Shown here in pieces: positions 1 to 7,492 of a stretch of 18,515 nucleotides of DNA (the stretch's first letter is position 1; each line of letters starts with the position of its first letter). The stretch is from contig JALPMN010000556.1 of assembly GCA_024243835.1 (NCBI GenBank), positions 1 to 18,515 on the forward strand, written 5' to 3'. The translations under genes and the position numbers were made by a program. The notes beneath the pieces were generated by a model, which was not told the origin of the DNA, did no database searches, and saw nothing but the letters and a program-made list of their open reading frames with translations. The DNA comes from Enteropsectra breve. Its lineage: Eukaryota > Microsporidia.

Positions 1-13
1 TTTGTCGTACCAT
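1..13 (-). CDS. Possible 5' end of a gene running off the left edge
   Basis: On the minus strand an ATG (complement of 11-13) is directly preceded by CCC (complement of 14-16). The HERP-like gene has the same motif placement, and CCC next to a start codon is typical of microsporidian genes. Only four codons lie inside the window, so no product can be named. A second ATG in another frame (complement of 31-33) is also open to the edge. Confidence 0.25.
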
Positions 14-135
14 GGGTATATTTTATATTTCATTGCAACAGTGTTTTTGATATTTTGTCGTTAAAAATTTTTATTATCGCTAAAAGTAATATTTTGTTGA
101 AATTAATCATATTTTATACTGAAAAAACATTTTAC

Positions 136-282
136 TCAATTCCTAATTATATTAGTACCGTTACTAATGGAAACTGTTAATTCGTTTCCAAATTTTCTGG
201 GGGTTTTATTAGGATCGCCTGCCGATGTCTTTTCAACAAACCAAATGCAAATCCAAGCTATGGCTATCGTCTTTGCAATCAT
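136..282 (-). CDS. Possible 48-residue secreted peptide (doubtful)
   Basis: The longer open frame upstream has no ATG: its first codon is GTG. The only in-frame ATG begins at 282 and gives a 48-residue product. It starts with a Lys at position 4, then a hydrophobic stretch (about residues 5-16) and a small-residue end near residue 22, which resembles a signal peptide, followed by a short polar tail with two possible N-glycosylation sites. There is no CCC motif before the ATG and I recognise no family. In AT-rich DNA a frame of this length can arise by chance, so this is a weak call. Confidence 0.2.
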   Translation of the reverse strand: MIAKTIAIAWICIWFVEKTSAGDPNKTPRKFGNELTVSISNGTNIIRN

Positions 283-780
283 AGATATCAAAATCTGCAA
301 AATATTTAAATAAAAAAGAAAAAATTTACTGGTTGTTGAAAGAAAAAAGGAGTTATTATAGAAATCGACAAAAATAATTGAAAGTTGAAATAAAAAGGAG
401 TAAACAAAGAAAAAACAGATCAAATAATGTGATACTGGGCATAAAAGATATACATCCCAGCTGTTAAGATGAATGAAAGAACAAGGGATAGTCACTACAG
501 GCTCTCATTTTACAATTTTCCAAATTTTAGTAAGCGCTTGTAAATAAAATGGACAGTATGTAAATATCAAGCTTTGGGGAGTCTTTTAAAGCGCTAATTG
601 ATTTTATGAAGCATAACATTAATTTCCCCCATAAAAGATCCTGTTTCAGAATATACAAGACAGATATTCTGAATGATATAAGAATTGATTTAAAAAAAGC
701 AAAAAAATCTTACAATATCACTCCATAGTCATTTTACTAGTGCCACATTTTGTATTTTCAAAGTCTTTAAAAAATACGGC
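283..780. other. Intergenic, AT-rich, no supported gene
   Basis: I see no convincing coding frame. It holds a run of five C at 626-630 and a perfect 10-bp inverted repeat at 645-673, listed separately. A TATA-like box (782-788) immediately follows and appears to belong to the structured RNA downstream. Confidence 0.6.
645..673. repeat. Perfect 10-bp inverted repeat (hairpin)
   Basis: TTCAGAATAT (645-654) is the exact reverse complement of ATATTCTGAA (664-673), with a 9-base loop. It lies about 140 bases upstream of the TATA-like box of the structured RNA candidate. Its function is unknown; it could be a protein-binding site, part of an RNA, or chance. Confidence 0.5.
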
Positions 781-781
781 C

Positions 782-788
782 TATAAAT
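782..788 (+). promoter_or_regulatory. TATA-like box of the structured RNA
   Basis: TATAAAT lies 33 bases before the first paired base (815) of the RNA candidate. Eukaryotic type 3 Pol III genes (U6, RNase P, MRP) have TATA about 25-30 bases before the RNA start, so the spacing fits. AT-rich DNA makes such a box easy to find, so its weight comes from the structure and the T-run downstream. Confidence 0.4.
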
Positions 789-811
789 GCTAATCTTTCT
801 TTATTGAAAGC

Positions 812-1003
812 TTGTTAGTTATTTAAGTGTTCCTCTCGTCTTCATTCCGCTTACTCAATTGTTAGCGGTTTATTAGATGCTACCAGTGTGGACAGCCAAC
901 TCACATTAATAAAGAGGCGGCGGAAAGCAAAGCGCGCTGCGTATGTTAAGGGTGAATCCCTAAAAGTTTAGTGTGAGACGTTTTGAGTTAACTAAGTTTT
1001 TTT
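812..1003 (+). ncRNA. Putative Pol III-type structured non-coding RNA, class unknown
   Basis: A stretch clearly richer in G+C than its flanks folds into an ordered set of helices. A terminal helix pairs 815-821 with 989-995 (7 bp), and a second pairs 837-841 with 976-980. Local hairpins are 847-851/864-868 (CCGCT/AGCGG), 887-891/901-905, 917-922/935-940 (6 bp with one G.U), and 949-952/958-961 closing a five-base loop. A run of seven T (997-1003) begins one base after the terminal helix, as a Pol III terminator should, and a TATA-like box sits 33 bases upstream. There is no tRNA-like A/B box or cloverleaf. I looked for the conserved segments of RNase P, MRP, SRP, U1-U6 and U3 and could not confirm any, although GGAAAG at 922-927 recalls part of RNase P/MRP CR-I. 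All helices were read by eye. Confidence 0.45.
997..1003 (+). terminator. T7 run, probable Pol III terminator
   Basis: Seven consecutive T start one base after the closing strand of the 815-821/989-995 helix. This is the expected placement of a Pol III terminator. Confidence 0.4.
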
Positions 1004-1202
1004 ATAATTAGATGTTACAATTTCATTAGTGGAAAGCACATTATGATAGATGAGTGAAGTTAAGTTTTTACTTCATAACCTTTAAGACAAATAGTTACCT
1101 TTGTAAAGTAAAATCATCTAAATCTAAGCATAAAATTTGAAAATAAACCTATTCTATAATACTATTAAACACAGATAATGAAAAATTTACTACCATTTAA
1201 TA

Positions 1203-2513
1203 TCACATATCTTCTCCATCATTGGCACTGGCCTCCTGATACTGCTGATACTCGCTGAGCAAATCATTCAAGTTGCTCTCGGCCTCACTAAACTCAAGCT
1301 CGTCCATTCCCTCGCCTGTGTACCAGTGCAAAAAGGCCTTTCTTCTGAACATCGCCGTGAACTGATCGCTTACTCTCTTGAACAGCTCCTGAATGCTTGT
1401 GGTGTTTCCGATAAATGTGGCAGACATTTCAAGTCCGCTTGGTGCGACATTGCACACAGCGGTCTGGACATTGTTTGGAATCCACTCAACGAAATAGTCG
1501 CTGTTTCTGCTCTGCATGTTGCTCATCTGCTCCTCTACGTCCTTCATTGATATCTTTCCTCTGAAGACTGCCGCTGCCGTCAGGTAGCGCCCGTGCTTTG
1601 GATCGCATGCTGTCATCATGTTGTTGCTTTCGAACATCTGCTGTGTCAGTTCACTCACACTGAATGTCTTGTATTTGGAAGTTCCCTCTGCGATCAGCGG
1701 TGCAAAACCCACACAGAAAAAGTGCAAACGCGGGAAAGGAACCATATTGACCGCAAGCTTTCTAAGATCGCTGTTCAGCTGCCCTGGGAAACGCAAGCAG
1801 GTTGTAACACCACTCATTACCAGTGCAACGAGATGATTCAGAGTATCGTAGCTCGGGCTCTTAATTTTAAGCGTGTTATGGCAAATATCATACAAAGCAT
1901 CGTTATCAATACAAAATGTCTCATCTGCATTTTCTACCAACTGATGGATTGAAAGCGTGGCATTGTACGGCTCAACAACCGTATCACTTACCTTTGGGGA
2001 AGGAACAACGGAAAAAGTTGCAAGCATACGATCAGGATACTCCTCCTTTATCTTGGAAACAAGCAGCGTTCCCATTCCTGCCCCTGTTCCTCCGCCAAGC
2101 GAATGCGTCAGCTGAAAGCCCTGAAGCGCATCTGACTTTTCAGCCTCTTTCCTCACTGCATCCATCACATTGTCAATAAGCTCGGCACCCTCCGTGTAGT
2201 GGCCTTTCGCCCAGTTGTTTCCTGCTCCGCTCTGTCCAAAGACGATGTTGTCAGGCCTGAAAAGATCTCCATACGCGCCTTCCTTCACTGCCGTCATCGT
2301 TCCTGGCTCAAGATCTACAAGCACTGCTCTCGGAACAAATTTTCCTGATGTTGACTGGTTGTAGTACACCTCAAGCCTTTCCTTCTGCACATCATTGGCA
2401 CCCTTGTAGTTACCGGTTTGATCAATACCATGCTCCTCACTGATTGTCTCCCAGAACTTGGTTCCTATCTGGTTTCCACACTGCCCTGCCTGGATATGGA
2501 CAATCTCACGCAT
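1203..2513 (-). CDS. Beta-tubulin
   Basis: Subunit of the alpha/beta tubulin dimer that builds the spindle and cytoplasmic microtubules; binds GTP. The 436-residue product begins with the MREIV autoregulatory tetrapeptide, has the tubulin GTP signature at 140-146 (GGGTGAG, where Ala145 replaces the more usual Ser), and ends in a short, moderately acidic tail. The start is the ATG at 2513. The frame is open 15 codons further upstream but has no ATG there, and CCCC with AAAAATTTT sits directly before the chosen start. Residues linked to benzimidazole response are all in the sensitive state: His6, Gln134, Ala165, Phe167, Glu198, Phe200 and Arg241, with numbering that matches the family without gaps. 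Codons look more C-ending than in neighbouring genes, consistent with high expression. The next gene upstream on this strand is the TRAPP subunit. Confidence 0.98.
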   Translation of the reverse strand: MREIVHIQAGQCGNQIGTKFWETISEEHGIDQTGNYKGANDVQKERLEVYYNQSTSGKFVPRAVLVDLEPGTMTAVKEGAYGDLFRPDNIVFGQSGAGNNWAKGHYTEGAELIDNVMDAVRKEAEKSDALQGFQLTHSLGGGTGAGMGTLLVSKIKEEYPDRMLATFSVVPSPKVSDTVVEPYNATLSIHQLVENADETFCIDNDALYDICHNTLKIKSPSYDTLNHLVALVMSGVTTCLRFPGQLNSDLRKLAVNMVPFPRLHFFCVGFAPLIAEGTSKYKTFSVSELTQQMFESNNMMTACDPKHGRYLTAAAVFRGKISMKDVEEQMSNMQSRNSDYFVEWIPNNVQTAVCNVAPSGLEMSATFIGNTTSIQELFKRVSDQFTAMFRRKAFLHWYTGEGMDELEFSEAESNLNDLLSEYQQYQEASANDGEDM

Positions 2514-2514
2514 A

Positions 2515-2528
2515 GGGGCAAAATTTTT
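2515..2528 (-). promoter_or_regulatory. AAATTTT + CCCC start-proximal motif of beta-tubulin
   Basis: Read on the minus strand, AAAAATTTT (2528-2520) is followed by GCCCCT and then the ATG. An AAATTTT element plus CCC next to the start codon is the known arrangement in highly expressed microsporidian genes with very short 5' leaders. It also decides the start in favour of the MREIV methionine. Confidence 0.6.
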
Positions 2529-2867
2529 AGAGGGAAAACATAAGAAAGAAACAATCAAAGAACAGAAAAGACAACATTAAAATTAGCCAGTGATATTTAA
2601 TATTTGAAGATAAGCCTTGTTTGGATTGAAATTAAACGGTATGGGTTCTCTAGGATTAAACAGTAAAGCATTATTGCACTATCCCTATTAATAAAACAAT
2701 ATTTAAACGCTTGATAAGGCCCAGATTAAAGGCAGAATTTGAGGCAAGGAAAAGCTTTAAGTGGATTTTACAGTATGCAATTTATTAGAAATATTCTTAT
2801 TTGTCTTTAAAGGTTGTTTATTAAAACAAATGGATAAAAAAATAAACAAAATATAATTTACATAATC
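2529..2867. other. Intergenic between TRAPP subunit and beta-tubulin
   Basis: Both flanking genes are on the minus strand, so this holds the 3' end of the TRAPP transcript and the distal promoter of beta-tubulin. No coding frame or clear structure was seen. Confidence 0.6.
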
Positions 2868-3209
2868 TTAGCAGCACTTTTCCATTTCTTTCTTGATGTT
2901 ATTCTCGAATGATGAACTAAGATAAACCGTATCATCAGCAAATGGACTGAGCAGCTCATTGTACAGGAGATCTTCTATTTTCTTGAGAAGGCTTTTGGGA
3001 TTGTACTTCGGGTTGTCATGAACGAGAATCAGGCGGTGGCCAGGCAGGCACCGGTGGCAGAGGGACTTAAAGCCCTCGCAGGTCTCCTCAATTTCACCGT
3101 CGAGAGAAACATAGGCCAGTAATACTGGTAGAGACGATTGATTTTTAAAATTTTCTACTTTTAAAATTATTTCTTTGTGCTCATTTGTTACAATTAAGAG
3201 GCAGTACAT
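2868..3209 (-). CDS. Sedlin-family TRAPP subunit (Trs20/TRAPPC2-like)
   Basis: Predicted small longin-fold subunit of the TRAPP tethering complex, which activates Rab/Ypt1 on ER-to-Golgi vesicles. The 113-residue protein opens with a beta strand (residues 2-8), has an ASLD-like element ('VSLDGEIEE', 34-42), then a strand followed by HD (59-65, GHRLILVHD) and a terminal helix after 'LSSSFENNI'. This order matches sedlin (GH...xLHD...SSAFD). It is shorter than the usual roughly 140 residues; the loop between helix 1 and the central strands is reduced. The C-terminus is Cys-Cys, unusual for this family. The ATG is preceded by CCC (complement of 3212-3214). TRAPPC2L is a possible alternative. The family call rests on pattern matching by eye. 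Confidence 0.55.
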   Translation of the reverse strand: MYCLLIVTNEHKEIILKVENFKNQSSLPVLLAYVSLDGEIEETCEGFKSLCHRCLPGHRLILVHDNPKYNPKSLLKKIEDLLYNELLSPFADDTVYLSSSFENNIKKEMEKCC

Positions 3210-3211
3210 CA

Positions 3212-3214
3212 GGG
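3212..3214 (-). promoter_or_regulatory. CCC start-proximal motif (TRAPP subunit)
   Basis: On the minus strand the context is AATCCCTGATG, placing CCC three bases before the ATG at 3209. It supports this start. Confidence 0.5.
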
Positions 3215-3454
3215 ATTCAGCGATAAAATAAATATAAAACCTATAGTCAACAAGTTTAGTAGCTTTAATTCAAGAGTATGTTCTGTGTCAGTTATAAACA
3301 GACAAAATAAGTTATTATGCTGTACTCTTGATATCATATCAATGCAGTCATATTTAAGGAACTATGCTATTTTTAGTTATTAACTGGACTATATCTACGT
3401 TCATTGAAAGTCATTTCAAAAAATAGCCATTTCTCGCGTTTATTTTACTTTCTT

Positions 3455-3468
3455 AAAATTTTTGGCCG
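3455..3468 (+). promoter_or_regulatory. AAATTTT element and GGCC before the URM1 start
   Basis: The leader reads AAAATTTTTGGCCG immediately before the ATG. This is the same layout as beta-tubulin, with CC in place of CCCC, and it suggests a very short 5' leader. Confidence 0.5.
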
Positions 3469-3756
3469 ATGAAGATAAATTTCAATGGTTCCGAAAACGA
3501 AGAGCTGAACATGACGACACTTACGCTAAACAACAAAGATATCGCCGCAAATAATATCAGAACAATAGAAGATGTGATAAAGCATGTGTATAAGATCGAG
3601 CCAAGGGCCCACAAAAGCTTCTACCAAAGCGACAAAACACTTGGACACGGCACAATTTGTTTGATAGATGAGCAGGATTTGGGGATGCGCAACTTAAGTG
3701 ACAAAATAGACGAAGACAGCTCGATTGTCTTTATTTCAACACTTCATGGCGGATAA
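3469..3756 (+). CDS. URM1: Ubiquitin-related modifier Urm1
   Basis: Urm1 is a sulfur carrier activated by Uba4. As a C-terminal thiocarboxylate it supplies sulfur for thiolation of the wobble uridine in tRNA, and it can also be conjugated to proteins. The 95-residue product has the family's usual size and ends with the diagnostic FISTLHGG (residues 88-95), including the free Gly-Gly needed for activation with no extension to be trimmed. The upstream 'ICLIDEQD' strand (63-70) and 'DEDSSIVF' (81-88) match the beta-grasp pattern of Urm1. The start is the ATG at 3469, preceded by AAAATTTTTGGCCG. It is divergent from the TRAPP gene, sharing a 259-base promoter region. Uba4, Ncs6 and Ncs2 are not in this window. 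Confidence 0.93.
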   Translation: MKINFNGSENEELNMTTLTLNNKDIAANNIRTIEDVIKHVYKIEPRAHKSFYQSDKTLGHGTICLIDEQDLGMRNLSDKIDEDSSIVFISTLHGG

Positions 3757-4405
3757 ATAAAGGCGATAACTTGATAAAAAAGTCTAAATTTATTTTTAAT
3801 TGTGTTTACTAATCTTGATTGTTATACAAAAGGACATTCTTGATGTAACAAGGCCTTATTAATACATGTGTAATATAAATGACCAGAGATTTTATATTTA
3901 CGGAGACTCAACTGCATCGTATACTTTATTGCCCAAGATGTAAAATATAGCAGCACTGAGTTAGTCCTTTATATATTTTATAAAAGAATATTCACTTGAA
4001 ATCAAGATGCACTCAAGTAACAGCTTGCATCGAGAGTTGCATCATGAAAGCTTGGTAAATTCTTTTTTTAAAAGCACATTTTAAGACTTAGAAATCTATT
4101 CTTTAAATGTTTGAGGTTCTTTTGAAGAGACTCTTTGTTTTAGTTTTATAAAATAGCATACAGTAGATTTTTCTCAAATCTAGATTTTAATGAATTTTTA
4201 AGCTTTTATTTTCGTTTCTAAAGCGAAATAATCTCAAGCTCACATATTTGAGGCTTAAAATAAAATATCATAATACAACAATATGCATTCTGATACTACA
4301 GCTCAATGCTCGCTTGGCTTAAATTGTTCTGTGAGGATTAAATGGGCATCTGGATATAAAAAAGATCCGGACTTCGCCATCTTTGTGCTCATTTAAGCGC
4401 CCTGA
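3757..4405. other. Intergenic, no gene seen
   Basis: AT-rich, with no coding frame. It contains a 12-base palindrome (AAATCTAGATTT, 4176-4187) and an imperfect small hairpin near 4348-4375. The last few bases hold the CCC motif of the zinc-finger gene. Confidence 0.6.
4400..4402 (+). promoter_or_regulatory. CCC start-proximal motif (zinc-finger gene)
   Basis: The context GCGCCCTGAATG places CCC three bases before the ATG at 4406, supporting this start and a very short leader. Confidence 0.5.
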
Positions 4406-4930
4406 ATGAAGCATCCCTGCCCCTTCTACGGATGCAAACAGACATTTCCTGCAAAAGCTAAACTAATGGACCATCTGAATCGGCACACAGGTGAGAGGCC
4501 ATACGATTGTCCCAAATGCACCAAAGCGTATGGCGCAAAGAAACAGCTAATGGCACACATGAAAATACACGAAGCTCCCGAATTTTCTTGCACAAAATGC
4601 AGCAAGCTCTTTGCCTACAAGAAGGATTGCAAAAGACACGAAAGCACTTGCCAACGAATATTTGAGTGTGAAAAGTGCGGGAAGAAATATGTCAGAGAGG
4701 CTCTTTTTATAAAACACAGAGAAAGGAAGCATGCACCGAAGACCGAAGTGGAGAAAACTATCAAATGCAGTGAATGCGAACAAACATTTGTCAAACATCA
4801 ATCTATGCAGGAGCATGTTGAAGTTGAGCACAGAAAAAGAACATTGAAATGCGAATTCTGTCAGACACAATACAAGTTCAAAAGCAGCCTTAGAAAGCAT
4901 CTCAAAACCTGTAATAGCAAACCTCAGTAA
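4406..4930 (+). CDS. Six-finger C2H2 protein, TFIIIA-like
   Basis: Probable nucleic-acid-binding zinc-finger protein of 174 residues made almost entirely of six tandem fingers. The zinc ligands are C5/C10/H23/H27, C35/C38/H51/H55, C62/C65/H78/C82, C88/C91/H104/H109, C121/C124/H137/H142 and C149/C152/H165/C169. Finger 1 has the CxxxxC spacing and a TGERP linker leads to finger 2; fingers 3 and 6 use a final Cys (C2HC). The irregular spacings, and the absence of any domain outside the fingers, resemble TFIIIA, the 5S rRNA gene factor. Known TFIIIA proteins have nine fingers, so this would be a reduced form. A generic C2H2 regulator is the alternative. The initiator-like tRNA gene lies 330 bases downstream, probably by chance. 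Confidence 0.6.
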   Translation: MKHPCPFYGCKQTFPAKAKLMDHLNRHTGERPYDCPKCTKAYGAKKQLMAHMKIHEAPEFSCTKCSKLFAYKKDCKRHESTCQRIFECEKCGKKYVREALFIKHRERKHAPKTEVEKTIKCSECEQTFVKHQSMQEHVEVEHRKRTLKCEFCQTQYKFKSSLRKHLKTCNSKPQ

Positions 4931-5260
4931 TTAATCATCAGTTTATTCATATGAAAAAATGAAATAACAATCTTACTGGATACAAGCATAGAAAGTTATG
5001 ACAATGATGTAACAAATACAATATAAACCTTTTATCTACAATCCTTATTGCCTCCAATAAATTTAAGCGCTGCTACAAAACACATTGAAAATAATTATAG
5101 TTCCATTTCTATGATTAATGCTCTTGTTGTAACAATTACAGAATAAAATAGCTGTATAAGCAAATCTTTTTACCTAAATAAAAATAGGAAGTAGCATCAC
5201 TTGTAAGTAAATTAGATCTATTGTCTTGATAATAATATGATAGAATTTTGAAAAACTTTT
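4931..5260. other. Intergenic, no gene seen
   Basis: AT-rich 3' flank of the zinc-finger gene and 5' flank of the tRNA gene. No coding frame or structure was seen. Confidence 0.6.
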
Positions 5261-5332
5261 AGCATGGTGGCGCAATGGTAGCGCGCTGGGCTCATAACCC
5301 AGAGGTTGACGGTTCGAATCCTTCCTATGCTA
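5261..5332 (+). tRNA. tRNA-Met(CAT), initiator-like
   Basis: A 72-base cloverleaf with a 7-bp acceptor (A1-U72 first, one G.U), a D stem GCGC/GCGC, a 5-bp anticodon stem CTGGG/CCCAG around loop CTCATAA (anticodon CAT), a 5-base variable loop and a T arm with loop TTCGAAT. The A1-U72 pair and the three G:C pairs at the base of the anticodon loop are hallmarks of eukaryotic initiator tRNA, and the 5' half closely resembles the yeast initiator. Two oddities: the T loop is the elongator type rather than the initiator ATCGAAA type, and the T stem has a C.U mismatch. Discriminator A is at 5332. No intron. The D arm and T arm supply internal A and B boxes. Confidence 0.95.
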
Positions 5333-5338
5333 TATTTC

Positions 5339-5342
5339 TTTT
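5339..5342 (+). terminator. Pol III T-run after the tRNA
   Basis: TTTT begins seven bases past the discriminator base, preceded by TTTC, a usual short terminator for a tRNA gene. Confidence 0.55.
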
Positions 5343-5999
5343 ACATTATATGGTGTTTATATGAGGACATCATCTTGCTGCTCTTAATCTTAGCTTAATA
5401 GCTAACCAGTTTTTGATTTTTTACCATATCTGATCATAAAAATCGCATTTATAGGCTTTATGATCGTCACATATCTAAAAGCTGCGGATTACATCATCTC
5501 AAGCTTTTCACACCCGGAAACAAGAAGAAATCTTGCCATTACTGTTTCATAAGTTTCATTAGCCAGGCTATTGATATTTTTAATTCACTGCTAAACGTAA
5601 ACTGATTTTTTGCTCCTTGCATGTGTTTTTAGTTTATAGCCATAAAAAGACACATGAACTTAGAGATTCCAAGATTGGAGCATTGGTTGCTTTTTCATTA
5701 GTATTTTTGTTCAATCAATCAGTTTGGAATGTGCAAAAAGAAGCTTTTATCACTGACTTTACATACTCTTAATTATTGTCGTGCGCCAAAATGAATTCTA
5801 CTTTCAGTTGATATGGAGATGGTATTTTCAATTCATCTTGCTAGTTTTATAATGACTCAATCATGTCAAAAATAAACATACTAATCTGGTTAAGACTGCA
5901 ATATTAAAAGATGTTCAATAATAAGCATAGCCGAGTCACTGATAAAACAATTTTACACCGAAAAATAAAGCTTTTATAAATCAATATACAATTTAATCT
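5343..5999. other. Intergenic, no gene seen
   Basis: AT-rich with a slightly GC-richer part around 5450-5530. Small inverted repeats: TTAGCT/AGCTAA (5390-5395/5400-5405) and AAAAGCT/AGCTTTT (5477-5483/5502-5508). Neither forms an extended structure and no coding frame stands out. It includes the 3' flank of the HERP-like gene, whose stop is at 6000. Confidence 0.55.
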
Positions 6000-6884
6000 C
6001 TAGTTTGTGGAATTATACAGGGAGTGGTCTATAAGCCAAAGCGATGCTATAAACATAAAGACTTGCTTTCCCCAGTTATTTTTTATCCGCTTGTAAACAG
6101 AATGCTTGACACAAAGCCCACTTATCAGAGCCAGAATCTTGATGAAAGAAATTAGCGCGGCCATAAAATAATTTTCGGTGTGGAAAATAAACAGGAAGAT
6201 AAGAAGCTGTGAAATATCTCCAATTGAGAAATGAGTTCCAAGAAATCTGCCTCTCATCATTTCTCGAAGACGCTCAGTGCTAAACTCCTGGTGTTTCTTG
6301 GTGATGTAATAGTGCTTTCCCTCATGCTCGATAACATCGCTCGAAGGCACCAAAGTTTGTTTTCCATCGATCATTACTGTTTTCATTTCTTTTTGCTTGA
6401 ATACAGCGTGTCTTTTCATTACATTTTTATCGGTGAACTCCGTCTCTTCAGAAACTTCTATCTGATCTGGGATATCAGAAAAAATTATTTCATTCTTAAG
6501 ATCTTTTGTGTCTTCTTTAAATAGCAATTCTATGTTGTCATTCTCTAAGAAAGGCTCTATGTCTTCATCATCGCGTGCTTTGATGCTTTCATTCTCTTCG
6601 CTGAGAATTGCGTTTTCGGGGCTTGTCTGTTCCTCCGAATAATTAAACTCTTCATCCTCATTTTCAATGCTGCAGCACTCCAGCTCCAGCTCTTTTTCTT
6701 CGCCCAGCTCATCTATTTTCTCTGAATCACCAATGAGCTTTCCGTTGTACGTTATCACCAGAGTCTGTGGACTGCTATTTCTTAGTAGCTGTTTGAGTTC
6801 TAAGGCGGTTGTCCCCTCATCGATTCGCATTCGTGTAATTTTTGTTCTGTTGTTGAAGTAAAGCTTTATGTCCGTTGATGGCAT
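6000..6884 (-). CDS. UBL-domain membrane protein, HERP/Usa1-like
   Basis: A 294-residue protein with an N-terminal ubiquitin-like fold (about 4-72: strand, helix 'TALELKQLL', strand 'LVITYNGKLIGD', terminal strand 'KELELEC'), a long acidic linker (73-155) and a hydrophobic C-terminal part with two or three membrane segments (about 222-236, 240-259, 273-289). UBL, acidic spacer, then a membrane hairpin is the layout of HERP/Usa1, which scaffold the Hrd1 ER-associated degradation ligase. The membrane part is not recognisable by residue, so this is a layout-based call; TMUB-type proteins are the alternative. The UBL does not end in Gly-Gly, so it is not a conjugated modifier. The start is the ATG at 6884, preceded by CCC; an ATG four bases further upstream is in another frame. 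Confidence 0.5.
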   Translation of the reverse strand: MPSTDIKLYFNNRTKITRMRIDEGTTALELKQLLRNSSPQTLVITYNGKLIGDSEKIDELGEEKELELECCSIENEDEEFNYSEEQTSPENAILSEENESIKARDDEDIEPFLENDNIELLFKEDTKDLKNEIIFSDIPDQIEVSEETEFTDKNVMKRHAVFKQKEMKTVMIDGKQTLVPSSDVIEHEGKHYYITKKHQEFSTERLREMMRGRFLGTHFSIGDISQLLIFLFIFHTENYFMAALISFIKILALISGLCVKHSVYKRIKNNWGKQVFMFIASLWLIDHSLYNSTN

Positions 6885-6888
6885 GCAT

Positions 6889-6891
6889 GGG
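6889..6891 (-). promoter_or_regulatory. CCC start-proximal motif (HERP-like gene)
   Basis: The minus-strand context is AACCCATGCATG. CCC lies four bases before the start used, which is the second ATG. The first ATG is in a frame that does not encode the UBL domain. Confidence 0.5.
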
Positions 6892-7386
6892 TTGATTTTT
6901 TTTATTTAAATATTTTTGTTTGACCCAGCCAATAAAATCAAAACATCCCAAAAAAGGGGGAACAAAAAATAATTGCTCCTTTTTTAAAATCCCTGAAAAC
7001 GCACGCATTATTTTTCTTAAAATTCAAATCAACTAACGAAAATCAATTCACAGCAAATTAAAAATTTTTAGACAGCAAATAAAAATACTAAAGATAACCG
7101 AAAGCAATGAAGAAAAACACAGCATTTTTAATTAGCAGCAAATAATTAGTGGGCATTTTGAATTATTAGAATAGCAGTGTATAAATGTAGTTTTTACTTT
7201 AAAACTAAATAGTAGCAACTCAACGCTCTGTTGCAGAATAAACAATTATACCATTTTATTGAAAATTTTTGATTATAAAAGAAACTCACTTCTCTTGTTA
7301 GTATTAAGATATTTGAGGAATTCCTTTTCTCAGAAAAATATCTAAGATCCATGCATTGTGCCTGTTGTACTACTGTTCCCTTTACG
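6892..7386. other. Divergent intergenic region between HERP-like gene and family gene A
   Basis: AT-rich with a G5 run at 6956-6960 and no supported coding frame. The promoter elements of family gene A begin near 7345 with TGCCTGTTG, a block shared with genes B and C. Confidence 0.6.
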
Positions 7387-7454
7387 ATTGGTTAAAAGGA
7401 TTAATACAGATTAATTTGCTATTGGTGCATATCCTTTATGAAATTTTCTATTGG
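7387..7454 (+). promoter_or_regulatory. Three ATTGG boxes upstream of family gene A
   Basis: ATTGG (inverted CCAAT) occurs at 7387-7391, 7421-7425 and 7450-7454, giving steps of 34 and 29 bases, before the ATG at 7493. Genes B and C have three boxes at nearly the same steps (35/28 and 34/28). The upstream block TGCCTGTTG is also shared. Confidence 0.5.
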
Positions 7455-7492
7455 CCGTTACAAATATAAATGGTGGTATCATTACTCGGCAT

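Noticed and set aside
812..1003. tRNA, 5S rRNA, U6 or SRP RNA
   Set aside because: No cloverleaf, no conserved T loop, no ACAGAGA box and no SRP domain IV motif were seen.
1593..1952. Plus-strand frames opposite beta-tubulin
   Set aside because: They are antisense shadows of a highly conserved gene.
4547..4900. Minus-strand 117-codon frame
   Set aside because: It is the shadow of the zinc-finger gene, produced by regular Cys and His codons on the other strand.
6817..7008. Minus-strand 63-codon frame overlapping the HERP-like start
   Set aside because: It overlaps the UBL coding start in another frame, has low-complexity content, and the CCC motif serves the UBL frame.
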